Under the pieces are notes generated by a model that saw only the letters and a program-made list of their open reading frames with translations, was not told the origin of the DNA and searched no databases. From Bacteroidota bacterium (GTDB lineage: Bacteria > Bacteroidota > Bacteroidia > Chitinophagales > Chitinophagaceae), in contig JABDAV010000021.1 of assembly GCA_013289015.1 (NCBI GenBank), positions 1 through 38,810 on the forward strand: a DNA stretch of 38,810 nucleotides, in the 5' to 3' direction. This document shows, in pieces, positions 23,016 to 30,680 of this stretch (position 1 is its first letter; every line of letters starts with the position of its first letter). A program made the position numbers and the translations under genes.

Positions 23016-25919
23016 TCAAAAGTCAGGCTGGCTCGGCGCAGGAATATAAATGTCAAAGGTTGCGCCTTTGTTCAATTCACTGGTTGCAGTAATAATTCCG
23101 TTATGATTCTCTACAATTTTTTTTACGATGGCAAGCCCTATACCGGTTCCGTGGTATTCCATCCTGCCATGCAGGCGCTGGAATAGTTCAAATATTTTTT
23201 CGCTGTAATGTTGTTCAAATCCAATTCCATTATCTGAAATACTTATCTGACAATACCACATTTTATCTGAAAGTTGATTGTTTTTAAATTCTGTTCCCCT
23301 GACAATTTTACTTTCTATTTTTATCTGCGGTGGTTGTTCCGGTTTTGAGAATTTTAATGCATTGCTTATAAGGTTATGTAAAAGCTGGCGAAATTGAAAA
23401 GGGATAATATTGATCTCACATAAATTAATTGCTTCTATAGTTGCATATTTTTGCTGCAGTTCCTCTTTTAGTTCTGCTTTTACCTGTTCAACAATTTTAT
23501 TAAGATCAGTTTTTTCATATTTCCTTTCTGCTGAATTAGTGCGTGAGTATGTCAATAAATCATCAATGAGAGTTTGCATGCGCTCTGCGGCATGCTGCAT
23601 TCTTTTAAACTGGTCTTTCCCGTTTTCTGTAAGATTACTATATTCTGTGTCGAGAAGGCGGCCGGCAAAGGTTTGAATTTTACGAAGCGGCTCCTGCAAA
23701 TCGTGACTTGATATGTAAGCGAATGATTGAAGTTCCTTGTTTATCTTTTCAAGAACAATATTTTTTTGCTCAAGCTCTGCTGCACTTTTTTTCAACCTGT
23801 CTTCGGCATCTTTTTTTTCTGTAAGATCATGCGTAACTTTTGAAAACCCTATCACATCATTTTTTTCATTGTGCACAGCTGTGATAAGCACGCTTGCCCA
23901 GAAAAGACTTCCGTCTTTACGCACACGCCATCCTTCCTGCCTTGCCCTGCCGGTTTGTATTGCCTGCTTCAATAATTTTTGAGGCAAATTATTTTTTCGG
24001 TCTTCTTCTGTATAAAAATTAAAAAAACTTTTACCGATAATTTCCGCTGCTTTATAGCCCTTTATTTTTTCTGCCCCGGCATTCCAGTTTTCAACAATAC
24101 CCTCCCGGTTTAAATAAAGTATTGCATAATCCTGTACTTCTTCAACCATCAGGTGATACCGCTCCTCACTATCTTTAAGTAACCTGTTTGATTCAATGAG
24201 TTCCTTCGTTCGCTGTTGCACTTGTTTTTCCAGTTCATCAGAAAAAAACTGGTGTTCCTGGATGTGTGTTTTTTCTTCCGTAATATCACGGCATGTTCCT
24301 AACAGTATTTTCGGGTTATGCTGCTCATCAAAAAAAACCTGGCCTTTCACCTCTATCCATTTAATTAGTTTATTCCGGGCGAATATCCGGGATTGGTAAT
24401 GAAGGGCTCCATCTTCCAAAGCTTTTTTAAAAGCTTCATTTCTTGTAAAAATATCACCAGGATGTAGTTGGGCGAGAAATTGCGCATGGCTGATTTTTTC
24501 TTCGGTTGCATAACCAAAGATCTGGTTAAATCTTTCGGAACAATCTATAGAATCTGTTATTAAGTCCAATTCAAAAGTACCAAGGTCGCTTGCTTCAATA
24601 ACTACATTAAGTTTATCAACGCCTTTTTGAATCTCCTGTCGTGCAATTACCTGTTGTGTATTATCCACTACCCAAACAGCTATTTTATTTACTTCTCCGT
24701 TCGTGTTTCTGATAGGCGCATAAACAAAAGTTACAAAAACATTTTCCTTATTGCCATGGCGTACCAGCGTTAGTTCAACTTCATTTGCATAAAAAGGTAT
24801 TCCATCTTTCACCACTTTCTCAAGCGCAGCTTCATAATAAGGGCGTGCCTCCGAAAATGTGTCCCAATAAAATTTTCCCGCAATTGCTTCATAAGACTTG
24901 CCCGCTACCTCGATAAAACTATCATTTACTATCTCACTTATCAATGTAAACGCATCTAATACGCAAATACCAATGGGCGCATCTAATATCATATTCCGGA
25001 TATTCTGTTCAACCTGTGCTGCCTTCCTGTTGGCTATTCTTTGTTCAGTAACATCTTCTAAAGTTCCATTGAAACGATATGCAGTTTTTTTCTCATTAAA
25101 CCAGGCCCTGCCCTTTGCCCGCACATTGGTCTCTTTTTTTGTACCGGGATGAATGATGGTATATTCAATATCATACTTACCTCCTGAAGAAAAGTCCAAA
25201 GCTTTTTGTATAGCTGTTGTTACTCTTTGCCTGTCACTTTCAAAAATAGCATTAATGGCATGGTTAAGTTCGATCTGTTCATTTGACGGCAATCCAAACC
25301 ATTTTTTTAAGCGTTCATTAGCAGAAAATTTGTTTGTAATTGGATTGTAGTCCCATGTTCCCAATTCGGTAGCATCAATGGCAAATTCCAGTTCATTTTT
25401 GCTTTCTTCAAGCTCATGCAGCGTTATTATTTTAGATGTTGTTTCGGTGCATGTAACCAAAACGCCCGCCGGTTTATCGGATTCATCATTAACCGGGCTA
25501 TAACTAAAAGTCCAATACACGTCTTCAATTTTGCCATTGCGGAAAATAGGGATCAGCTGGTCTTCACTCCATGTAGCTTCTCCGCCTGAAAGCACCTGGT
25601 CTATCAATGGCTTGATGATGTGCCATATTTCAGTCCATGCTTCTTCTGCTTTCATCCCAAGTATAGAAGGATGTTTTCCATTTTGTCCCAGGCTTGGCCG
25701 GTAAGCATCATTATAAAAACAAATCAACTCCGGCCCCCACCATAAAAACATAGGAAATTTTGAGTTGAGAATTATACTCAGGGTTGTGCGCAAACTCTGT
25801 GGCCAGAACTGCATAGAACCCAATGACGTTTTGCTCCAGTCTTTTTCGCGCGTAAGTTTTCCCATTTCCCCGCCACCTGTAAGGAATTGCGGAAAATCAT
25901 CGTCTTTTTGAATTCCCAT
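23016..25919 (-). CDS. Multi-PAS sensor histidine kinase
   Basis: A 967-residue, soluble-looking kinase without clear membrane helices. After an N-terminal PAS-like region (about 30-160) with FPMFLWWGPELICFYND there are at least four further PAS/PAC units, visible from GRAWFNEKKTAYRFNGTLED, the VFVTFVYAPIRN block, QVFFDEQHNPKILLGTCRDI and GWRVRKDGSLFWASVLI. A coiled helix leads into HisKA with YISSHDLQEPLRKI (H739) and the HATPase with LLHNLISNALKFSK, SDNGIGFE and GTGIGLAIVKKIVE. The SHDLQEPLR form of the H-box is the one found in cyanobacterial-phytochrome-like kinases, but no bilin-binding GAF domain is seen. It follows the response regulator gene by 12 bases, so the two form a unit. Confidence 0.92.
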   Translation of the reverse strand: MGIQKDDDFPQFLTGGGEMGKLTREKDWSKTSLGSMQFWPQSLRTTLSIILNSKFPMFLWWGPELICFYNDAYRPSLGQNGKHPSILGMKAEEAWTEIWHIIKPLIDQVLSGGEATWSEDQLIPIFRNGKIEDVYWTFSYSPVNDESDKPAGVLVTCTETTSKIITLHELEESKNELEFAIDATELGTWDYNPITNKFSANERLKKWFGLPSNEQIELNHAINAIFESDRQRVTTAIQKALDFSSGGKYDIEYTIIHPGTKKETNVRAKGRAWFNEKKTAYRFNGTLEDVTEQRIANRKAAQVEQNIRNMILDAPIGICVLDAFTLISEIVNDSFIEVAGKSYEAIAGKFYWDTFSEARPYYEAALEKVVKDGIPFYANEVELTLVRHGNKENVFVTFVYAPIRNTNGEVNKIAVWVVDNTQQVIARQEIQKGVDKLNVVIEASDLGTFELDLITDSIDCSERFNQIFGYATEEKISHAQFLAQLHPGDIFTRNEAFKKALEDGALHYQSRIFARNKLIKWIEVKGQVFFDEQHNPKILLGTCRDITEEKTHIQEHQFFSDELEKQVQQRTKELIESNRLLKDSEERYHLMVEEVQDYAILYLNREGIVENWNAGAEKIKGYKAAEIIGKSFFNFYTEEDRKNNLPQKLLKQAIQTGRARQEGWRVRKDGSLFWASVLITAVHNEKNDVIGFSKVTHDLTEKKDAEDRLKKSAAELEQKNIVLEKINKELQSFAYISSHDLQEPLRKIQTFAGRLLDTEYSNLTENGKDQFKRMQHAAERMQTLIDDLLTYSRTNSAERKYEKTDLNKIVEQVKAELKEELQQKYATIEAINLCEINIIPFQFRQLLHNLISNALKFSKPEQPPQIKIESKIVRGTEFKNNQLSDKMWYCQISISDNGIGFEQHYSEKIFELFQRLHGRMEYHGTGIGLAIVKKIVENHNGIITATSELNKGATFDIYIPAPSQPDF

Positions 25920-25931
25920 TTCAATATCTGT

Positions 25932-26381
25932 TTATACTTGAATTACGAATTTTTCTTTGGAGGGTCTTTGCAGATTATTTTCAACAGTATTTGTCAGAGC
26001 CTCAAGAATAATTTTTTTGAGTTTTTTAAAATCCCCGGGCTTACGAATGTACCAATGTGCTCCTTTTTCATAAAGTAAATCTACTACTTCATGGTTAAGC
26101 GAAGTAGAATAAATTATTACAGGAAGTTGTTTTAATTTTTCATTGCGTTTTATTTCCGACAAACACTCTACACCTGTTTTACGTGGCATATTGATATCAA
26201 GAAAAAGTATATCGGGAAGTGTCACCAGCTTTGTTGTGAGCAGGTCCATTAATTGTTCTCCGTTCTTTACAGTTTTAAGGGATGAATTGAGCGGCAATTC
26301 TTCCAACGCTTCTTTAAAAAACATACAATCATCATCATCATCATCGGCAAGCAGCAGGTTAACCGAACCTATATTCATCAT
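25932..26381 (-). CDS. Single-domain response regulator (Rcp1/CheY-like)
   Basis: A 149-residue receiver-only protein: an acidic cluster of six Asp (13-18), phospho-acceptor D62 in ILFLDINMPRKTG, a Thr/Ser switch in IIYSTSLN and the Lys in IRKPGDF. There is no output domain, so it should act by protein contact or as a phosphate shuttle for the multi-PAS kinase whose gene starts 12 bases downstream. This matches the Rcp1 partners of phytochrome-type kinases. The Asp run comes from six ATC triplets on the plus strand (26328-26345), a small microsatellite exactly at the acidic pocket, where most family members have two or three acidic residues. Confidence 0.9.
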   Translation of the reverse strand: MMNIGSVNLLLADDDDDDCMFFKEALEELPLNSSLKTVKNGEQLMDLLTTKLVTLPDILFLDINMPRKTGVECLSEIKRNEKLKQLPVIIYSTSLNHEVVDLLYEKGAHWYIRKPGDFKKLKKIILEALTNTVENNLQRPSKEKFVIQV

Positions 26382-26574
26382 GCGAATGTAGAAATTAATA
26401 TTTTATGATGAAAATACAACAATCTGCAAATACGGCATCAGGAACGCGATAGTGGTGGCTGGTGCTTTGTGATAAGAAGACGGGTCAGGGATTGCCGCTC
26501 CATACCTCCCCGTACTCTCCTCCATACCCATGGTCCCGGCTTTTTCTAATCTTTCACAAACTTTCGCCCTAACC

Positions 26575-26608
26575 TTGCAGCTTATTTCATTGCATTCCTC
26601 TATCTTTG
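26575..26608 (+). promoter_or_regulatory. Candidate promoter of the rplKAJL operon
   Basis: TATCTTTG (26601-26608) fits TAnnTTTG exactly. A TTG lies 23 bases upstream (26575-26577), slightly further than usual. It would give a leader of roughly 105 bases before rplK. Confidence 0.5.
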
Positions 26609-26629
26609 CCGCCCCAAAAGTTCTTTTAG

Positions 26630-26719
26630 AATAATATTTCCCGGATTTACAGGGAATAATCTTGGGAGTCGAACCCGGTAAAATGCCGGGAGACGTTTGA
26701 ACCAATAAAATTTATAAAA
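26630..26719 (+). promoter_or_regulatory. Structured mRNA leader of rplK, candidate L1 autoregulatory site
   Basis: The leader contains a stem with arms CCCGG (26674-26678) and CCGGG (26686-26690) around a seven-base loop. It is extended by an outer GTC/GAC pair (26668-26670 and 26692-26694) across an asymmetric internal loop (GAA against A). A second, weaker hairpin (TATTTCCC with AGGGAATA) lies just upstream. L1 is known to repress its own rplK-rplA operon by binding a stem with an asymmetric internal loop in the leader, so this is a reasonable candidate. I could not compare it with the published consensus. Confidence 0.45.
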
Positions 26720-27163
26720 ATGGCTAAAGAAATCTCCGGCTATGTAAAGCTGCAGGTAAAAGGTGGTCAGGCAAACCCTGCGCCTCCGGTTGGTCCTGCA
26801 CTTGGCTCTAAGGGCGTGAACATCATGGAATTCTGCAAACAGTTCAATGCCCGTACACAGGATAAAATGGGAAAAGTACTTCCTGTTTTGATCACAGTTT
26901 ACACAGACAAGTCTTTTGACTTTGTTATCAAAACTCCTCCCGCTTCTATTCAGTTATTGGAAGCTGCCAAAGTTCAGAAAGGTTCCAAAGAAAGCAACCG
27001 CAACAAGGTTGGTAAAGTAACATGGGCACAGGTTGAAGCTATCGCTAAAGATAAAATGCCTGATTTGAATTGCTTTACCGTGGAAAGTGCAATGAAAATG
27101 GTTGCCGGCACTGCCCGCAGCCTGGGTTTAAATGTTGAAGGCACAGCACCCTGGAACAATTAG
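26720..27163 (+). CDS. rplK: Ribosomal protein uL11
   Basis: A 147-residue large-subunit protein that, with the L10-L12 stalk, forms the GTPase-associated centre on 23S rRNA helices 43-44. The N-terminal [23 protein letters not shown] and [15 protein letters not shown], and the C-terminal RNA-binding [22 protein letters not shown], are the family signature regions. The length is standard. It is the first gene of rplK-rplA-rplJ-rplL. Unusually, no nusG lies immediately upstream; the next gene is a minus-strand response regulator. Confidence 0.98.
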   Translation: MAKEISGYVKLQVKGGQANPAPPVGPALGSKGVNIMEFCKQFNARTQDKMGKVLPVLITVYTDKSFDFVIKTPPASIQLLEAAKVQKGSKESNRNKVGKVTWAQVEAIAKDKMPDLNCFTVESAMKMVAGTARSLGLNVEGTAPWNN

Positions 27164-27164
27164 C

Positions 27165-27184
27165 CCCTATCCCCTAAAGGGGTA
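27165..27184 (+). repeat. Short hairpin in the rplK-rplA spacer
   Basis: CCCC, TAAA, GGGG (27171-27182) forms a four-pair stem with a TAAA loop, preceded by another CCCCTA. CCCCTAAAGGGG-like words are frequent in Bacteroidota spacers, in my recollection. The stem is too weak to be a certain terminator. Confidence 0.35.
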
Positions 27185-27210
27185 TTTGAAAAAACTTAAA
27201 AAGAATTAAA

Positions 27211-27903
27211 ATGGCAAAGCTTTCAAAAAAGAGAAAAGTAGCAGAAGCTAAAATTGATAAAAGCAAACAATATAATTTAAAAGATGCATCAACGCTGGTT
27301 AAAGAAATTAATACAGCAAAATTTGATGCTTCTGTCGACCTGCATATTCGCCTGGGTGTTGATCCTAAAAAAGCAGACCAGCAGGTTCGCGGTACAGTAA
27401 GCCTTCCGCATGGAACTGGCAAAACAAAAAAAGTATTGGTATTATGTCCTCCTGATAAAGAAGAAGCTGCAAAAGCTGCAGGTGCTGACTTTGTTGGCCT
27501 GGATGAATTCGTTCAGAAAATTGAAGGCGGATGGACAGATGTTGATGTTATCATCGCAACACCGTCTGTAATGCCCAAGATCGGTAAATTGGGTAAAATT
27601 TTAGGTCCGCGCAACTTAATGCCGAATCCTAAAACAGGTACCGTTACCAACGATGTGGCTGCAGCAATTACAGAAGTTAAAGGCGGTAAGATCGCTTTCA
27701 AGGTTGATAAAGCCGGGATCGTTCATGCATCAATTGGCCGTGTATCATTCACGCCTGAAAAAATTGCTGCAAACGGCCAGGAACTGATCAATACTATCAT
27801 CAAATTAAAACCATCAACAGCAAAAGGTATTTACCTGAAAGGTGTTAGCCTTGCAAGCTCAATGAGCCCGGGCATTACTGTTGATACAAAATCTGTTCAT
27901 TAA
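27211..27903 (+). CDS. rplA: Ribosomal protein uL1
   Basis: A 230-residue two-domain protein that forms the mobile L1 stalk and helps move deacylated tRNA out of the E site. It binds 23S rRNA and, as a repressor, its own mRNA. Signature segments are [49 protein letters not shown] and [14 protein letters not shown]. The length is standard. It lies 47 bases after rplK and shares the operon leader. Confidence 0.98.
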   Translation: MAKLSKKRKVAEAKIDKSKQYNLKDASTLVKEINTAKFDASVDLHIRLGVDPKKADQQVRGTVSLPHGTGKTKKVLVLCPPDKEEAAKAAGADFVGLDEFVQKIEGGWTDVDVIIATPSVMPKIGKLGKILGPRNLMPNPKTGTVTNDVAAAITEVKGGKIAFKVDKAGIVHASIGRVSFTPEKIAANGQELINTIIKLKPSTAKGIYLKGVSLASSMSPGITVDTKSVH

Positions 27904-27913
27904 AGCGGCCCAT

Positions 27914-27941
27914 CCTAACCTTCCCAAAGGGAAAGAATAGG
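27914..27941 (+). repeat. Short hairpin in the rplA-rplJ spacer
   Basis: TTCCC and GGGAA pair around AAA, with an outer CCTA/TAGG pair separated by small mismatches. It may tune the ratio of upstream to downstream gene expression. Confidence 0.4.
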
Positions 27942-27963
27942 AAAAGCCATAAAAAATATTCGT

Positions 27964-28494
27964 ATGAATAAGGATCAAAAAAAAGAAGTAATTGAAGCTC
28001 TGAAAGAGAAATTCAATCAATATAATAACTTCTATGTTACTAACACAGAATCGCTGAGTGTTACCCAGGTGGGCAAATTGCGTCGCATTTGTTTTAATAA
28101 GAATGTTGAAATGAAAGTGGCAAAGAATACACTTATACGCAAAGCGCTTGAAAGTATTGATGCTGAAAGATATAGCGGTGTATATGATAGCCTTAATGGT
28201 GTTACCGCTATCATGTTCAGTGAGAATGCAAAAGAACCAGCATTGATCATCAGCACATTTCGCAGTGAAAGCAAAACAGAAAAACCTGTTTTAAAAGCAG
28301 CGTATATCGACAGTGATGTTTTTGTTGGTAACGACCAGCTTGAAGTATTAAAAACACTTAAGAGCAAAAACGATCTTATTGGTGAGATCATTGGTTTATT
28401 GCAATCACCGGCTAAAAATGTTATCAGCGGCTTAAACGCAGGAAGCAAATTAGCAGGTATCTTAAAAGCATTGGAAGAAAGAGCACAAGCTTAA
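27964..28494 (+). CDS. rplJ: Ribosomal protein uL10
   Basis: A 176-residue protein that anchors the L7/L12 dimers to the ribosome. The N-terminal domain (KKEVIEALKEKFNQYNNFYVTNTESLS, LRRICFNKNVEMKVAKNTLIRKAL) fits the family. The long C-terminal helix (LQSPAKNVISGLNAGSKLAG then ILKALEERAQA) carries the L12-binding sites. No odd features. The spacer to rplL is long (145 bases). Confidence 0.96.
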   Translation: MNKDQKKEVIEALKEKFNQYNNFYVTNTESLSVTQVGKLRRICFNKNVEMKVAKNTLIRKALESIDAERYSGVYDSLNGVTAIMFSENAKEPALIISTFRSESKTEKPVLKAAYIDSDVFVGNDQLEVLKTLKSKNDLIGEIIGLLQSPAKNVISGLNAGSKLAGILKALEERAQA

Positions 28495-28497
28495 TTA

Positions 28498-28546
28498 ATG
28501 AACAATTGACAATTATCAATTATTTATTGTCAACTGTCAATTCAAA
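28498..28546 (+). repeat. Inverted ATTGACAAT/ATTGTCAA words in the rplJ-rplL spacer
   Basis: TTGACAAT (28506-28513) and ATTGTCAA (28526-28533) form an eight-pair stem with a 12-base loop, followed by CTGTCAATTCAAAT. A second small stem, CCGCC/GGCGG (28598-28624), lies closer to rplL. Either could set the extra expression of L7/L12. Confidence 0.45.
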
Positions 28547-28639
28547 TAATTATCCTAGCCTGAAGGGATAAACAAACCCAAATTTTTTTAATCACAACCG
28601 CCGGAGCACAGGCAATGAAGGCGGCAAAAATTTGAAACC

Positions 28640-29020
28640 ATGGCAGATTTAAAATCATTTGCAGAACAACTGGTTAACCTCACCGTAAAAGAGGTAAATG
28701 AATTAGCAAAAATTCTTAAAGAAGAGTACGGTATTGAACCTGCAGCTGCTGCAGTTGCTGTAGCTGGTCCTGCTGCAGGCGGTCCTGCTGCTCCTGCTGT
28801 TGAAGAAAAAACAGCCTTCGATGTTATTTTGAAAAGCGGTGGCGCTGAAAAATTAAAGGTTGTAAAAATCGTGAAAGACTTAACTGGTCTTGGCTTGAAA
28901 GAAGCTAAAGATTTAGTTGACGGCGCTCCGAAACCTGTAAAAGAAGGCGTTGGTAAAGCTGAAGCTGAAGATGTAGCTGCTAAATTGAAAGAAGCAGGCG
29001 CTGATGTTGAAGTAAAATAA
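28640..29020 (+). CDS. rplL: Ribosomal protein bL12 (L7/L12)
   Basis: A 126-residue stalk protein that recruits translation factors. The N-terminal dimerisation part ([20 protein letters not shown]), the Ala/Gly/Pro hinge (about 36-53) and the factor-binding C-terminal domain ([40 protein letters not shown]) are complete. Its ATG follows a 145-base spacer with two stems. An intrinsic terminator comes 20 bases after the stop, and rpoB does not follow. Confidence 0.98.
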   Translation: MADLKSFAEQLVNLTVKEVNELAKILKEEYGIEPAAAAVAVAGPAAGGPAAPAVEEKTAFDVILKSGGAEKLKVVKIVKDLTGLGLKEAKDLVDGAPKPVKEGVGKAEAEDVAAKLKEAGADVEVK

Positions 29021-29040
29021 GTTCTGCATTAAGTAGTAAT

Positions 29041-29074
29041 AAAAATCCCCCGATACATCGGGGGATTTTTATTT
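29041..29074 (+). terminator. Intrinsic terminator after rplL
   Basis: Arms AAAAATCCCCCGAT and ATCGGGGGATTTTT enclose a minimal loop (practically CCCCCGA/TCGGGGG with TACA), followed by ATTT. The A-tract on the left also makes it usable on the other strand. Confidence 0.95.
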
Positions 29075-29110
29075 AAAAGACCTGATAAGTTTTTATATTT
29101 TATCTATATC

Positions 29111-29185
29111 CAAATATTCAATATTTATTTTGCATGGTAAACAATTGAACATCGGTTATTGAATGTTGATTATTGATTGTTGCGT
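29111..29185. repeat. AT-rich ATTCAAT/ATTGAAT word spacer
   Basis: Left words AATATTCAATATTT and right words TTATTGAATGTTGATTATTGAT form an imperfect inverted repeat, like the ispF-dut spacer. Confidence 0.45.
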
Positions 29186-29217
29186 TCTTCTTTGCATCTT
29201 CGCGTACACGGGTGCTT

Positions 29218-29727
29218 ATGTCTAAACTATTTAAACAGATCCGGATACTTACTCTCCTGTTTATAATAGCGCTGGTAATAAGCGGCATTACAGTTTTCCC
29301 TCTTTACAGTGAAATAAAATGGATACAGGAAGCAAACATTTTAAGTGAAGATTCTGCTGTGCGTGCATGGTTAATTAAAGTTTCGGAAGGTATCAGCCAG
29401 ACGCAAAAACAGTTTCCTTTTCTTTTTTATGGCTTTGACTGGCTGGCTTTCGCTCATCTTGTTATAGCTGTTTTATTCATTGGTGTTTACCAACATCCTC
29501 TGCGCAACAGGTGGATCGTACAATGGGCGATGATCAGTTGTGTTGCAGTTTTGCCGCTCGCATTTTTTGCAGGCACTGTAAGAGGTATTCCTTTCTTTCA
29601 TATTTTGATTGATTGTTCTTTCGGGGTGACAGGATTGATTCCTTTATATTTTATCCGGATCAAAATAAATAAACTAAAAAAATACAGGTCGAACGGCCGA
29701 AGCAATCGCAGTACTGATCAGGATTAA
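29218..29727 (+). CDS. Four-helix membrane protein of unknown function
   Basis: I chose the ATG at 29218 (MSKLFKQIR); an upstream TTG at 29173 would add residues in a word-repeat spacer. The 169-residue product has four membrane helices at about 10-30, 70-92, 100-122 and 130-150 and a basic, Arg/Asn/Ser-rich C-terminal tail. Segments such as FYGFDWLAFAHLVIAVLFIG and GTVRGIPFFHILIDCSFGVT look family-like, but I cannot attach a name. No operon partner is obvious. Confidence 0.7.
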   Translation: MSKLFKQIRILTLLFIIALVISGITVFPLYSEIKWIQEANILSEDSAVRAWLIKVSEGISQTQKQFPFLFYGFDWLAFAHLVIAVLFIGVYQHPLRNRWIVQWAMISCVAVLPLAFFAGTVRGIPFFHILIDCSFGVTGLIPLYFIRIKINKLKKYRSNGRSNRSTDQD

Positions 29728-29751
29728 TGCCGGCTTTTTGTTTACCCCTTT

Positions 29752-29782
29752 TTGAACTGCAGGATTTAAAATTTTATTTTTG
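29752..29782 (+). promoter_or_regulatory. Candidate Bacteroidota promoter (TTG-N20-TATTTTTG)
   Basis: TTG (29752-29754), a 20-base spacer and TATTTTTG (29775-29782) match the consensus well. The MazG-like gene starts 17 bases after the box, so this one gives a short but real leader. Confidence 0.55.
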
Positions 29783-29799
29783 AGTTTAACTTATAACAC

Positions 29800-30150
29800 A
29801 TGACCATACAGGAGGCACAACAAAATGTTGATACATGGATAAAAACAACGGGTGTACGATATTTTAATGAACTTACCAATCTTGGTATTTTAATGGAAGA
29901 AGTGGGAGAGTTGTCAAGGTTAATGGTACGCATTTATGGAGAACAATCATTTAAAGAATCAGATGCCCCTGCACTAAAGGGAGAAAGTACAAATAAGCTT
30001 TTGGAAGATGAAATGGCTGATGTGTTGTGGGTTTTAATTTGCCTTGCCAATCAAACAGGTATTAATCTTACTGAAGCATTACAAAAGAATTTTGAAAAGA
30101 AAAATGTGCGTGATGCAGAACGTCATCAAAATAATGAGAAACTTAAATAG
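29800..30150 (+). CDS. MazG-like nucleotide pyrophosphohydrolase
   Basis: A 116-residue all-alpha NTP pyrophosphatase of the MazG superfamily. The metal-binding motifs are ILMEEVGELSRLM (30-42; EExxE pattern) and EDEMADVLWVLICLAN (about 82-97; ExxD). Such enzymes remove non-canonical or excess nucleoside triphosphates. Between the motifs is an acidic stretch of about 25 residues (QSFKESDAPALKGESTNK). It is followed by tsaE after 61 bases. Confidence 0.88.
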   Translation: MTIQEAQQNVDTWIKTTGVRYFNELTNLGILMEEVGELSRLMVRIYGEQSFKESDAPALKGESTNKLLEDEMADVLWVLICLANQTGINLTEALQKNFEKKNVRDAERHQNNEKLK

Positions 30151-30211
30151 TTCGTGGTTCATAGATCATAGTTAATAGTAAAAAGCTGTATACCTTGAAA
30201 CGCTGAAACAA

Positions 30212-30646
30212 TTGAAACTTTTGAAACAAACAAACTATCATCTTTCTGAAATAAAAGAAGTTGCTGAGCAATTGTGGCGTGAATACAACTCAAAAAAAGT
30301 TTGGGCTTTCCAGGCAACAATGGGCAGCGGCAAAACAACATTCATTCATTCTTTATGTGATGTATTAAAAGTACGCGATACAGTAAGCAGCCCAACATTT
30401 GCAATCATTAATGAATATACAAGTGTTGTTGCAGGAACAATTTTTCATATGGATTGGTACCGTATGAAAGATGAAGAAGAAGCTATTCAGGCCGGTTGTG
30501 AAGATTGTATTGAAGGTGATGCTTATTGTTTTATTGAATGGCCTGAAAAATTTCCGCAGCTTTTACCTGGAAACACTTTGCATATTTTATTGGAAACAAT
30601 AAATAATTCTGAACGAAGGCTAACCATTCTGCCTTCATTAATCTAA
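30212..30646 (+). CDS. tsaE: tRNA N6-threonylcarbamoyladenosine biosynthesis ATPase TsaE
   Basis: TsaE is the P-loop ATPase of the TsaBDE complex that installs t6A at position 37 of ANN-decoding tRNAs. The 144-residue length is normal. Walker A is GSGKTTF (38-44), followed by VSSPTFAIINEY (switch region), FHMDWYRM (Asp of Walker B) and FIEWPEKF, all diagnostic. No ATG fits the N-terminus. The first usable codon is TTG at 30212, within a run of TTGAAAC-like words that fills the upstream spacer. Confidence 0.94.
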   Translation: MKLLKQTNYHLSEIKEVAEQLWREYNSKKVWAFQATMGSGKTTFIHSLCDVLKVRDTVSSPTFAIINEYTSVVAGTIFHMDWYRMKDEEEAIQAGCEDCIEGDAYCFIEWPEKFPQLLPGNTLHILLETINNSERRLTILPSLI

Positions 30647-30680
30647 CTAATCTTATTTTTATAATCCAATCAAAAAAGGT

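Noticed and set aside
26640-26705. Possible tRNA on the minus strand (a GGGTTCGACTCCC-like T-arm and a five-pair stem with a seven-base loop)
   Set aside because: The T-arm would have only three pairs, the would-be anticodon loop lacks U33, no acceptor stem or D-arm can be drawn, and the stem fits better as part of the rplK leader.
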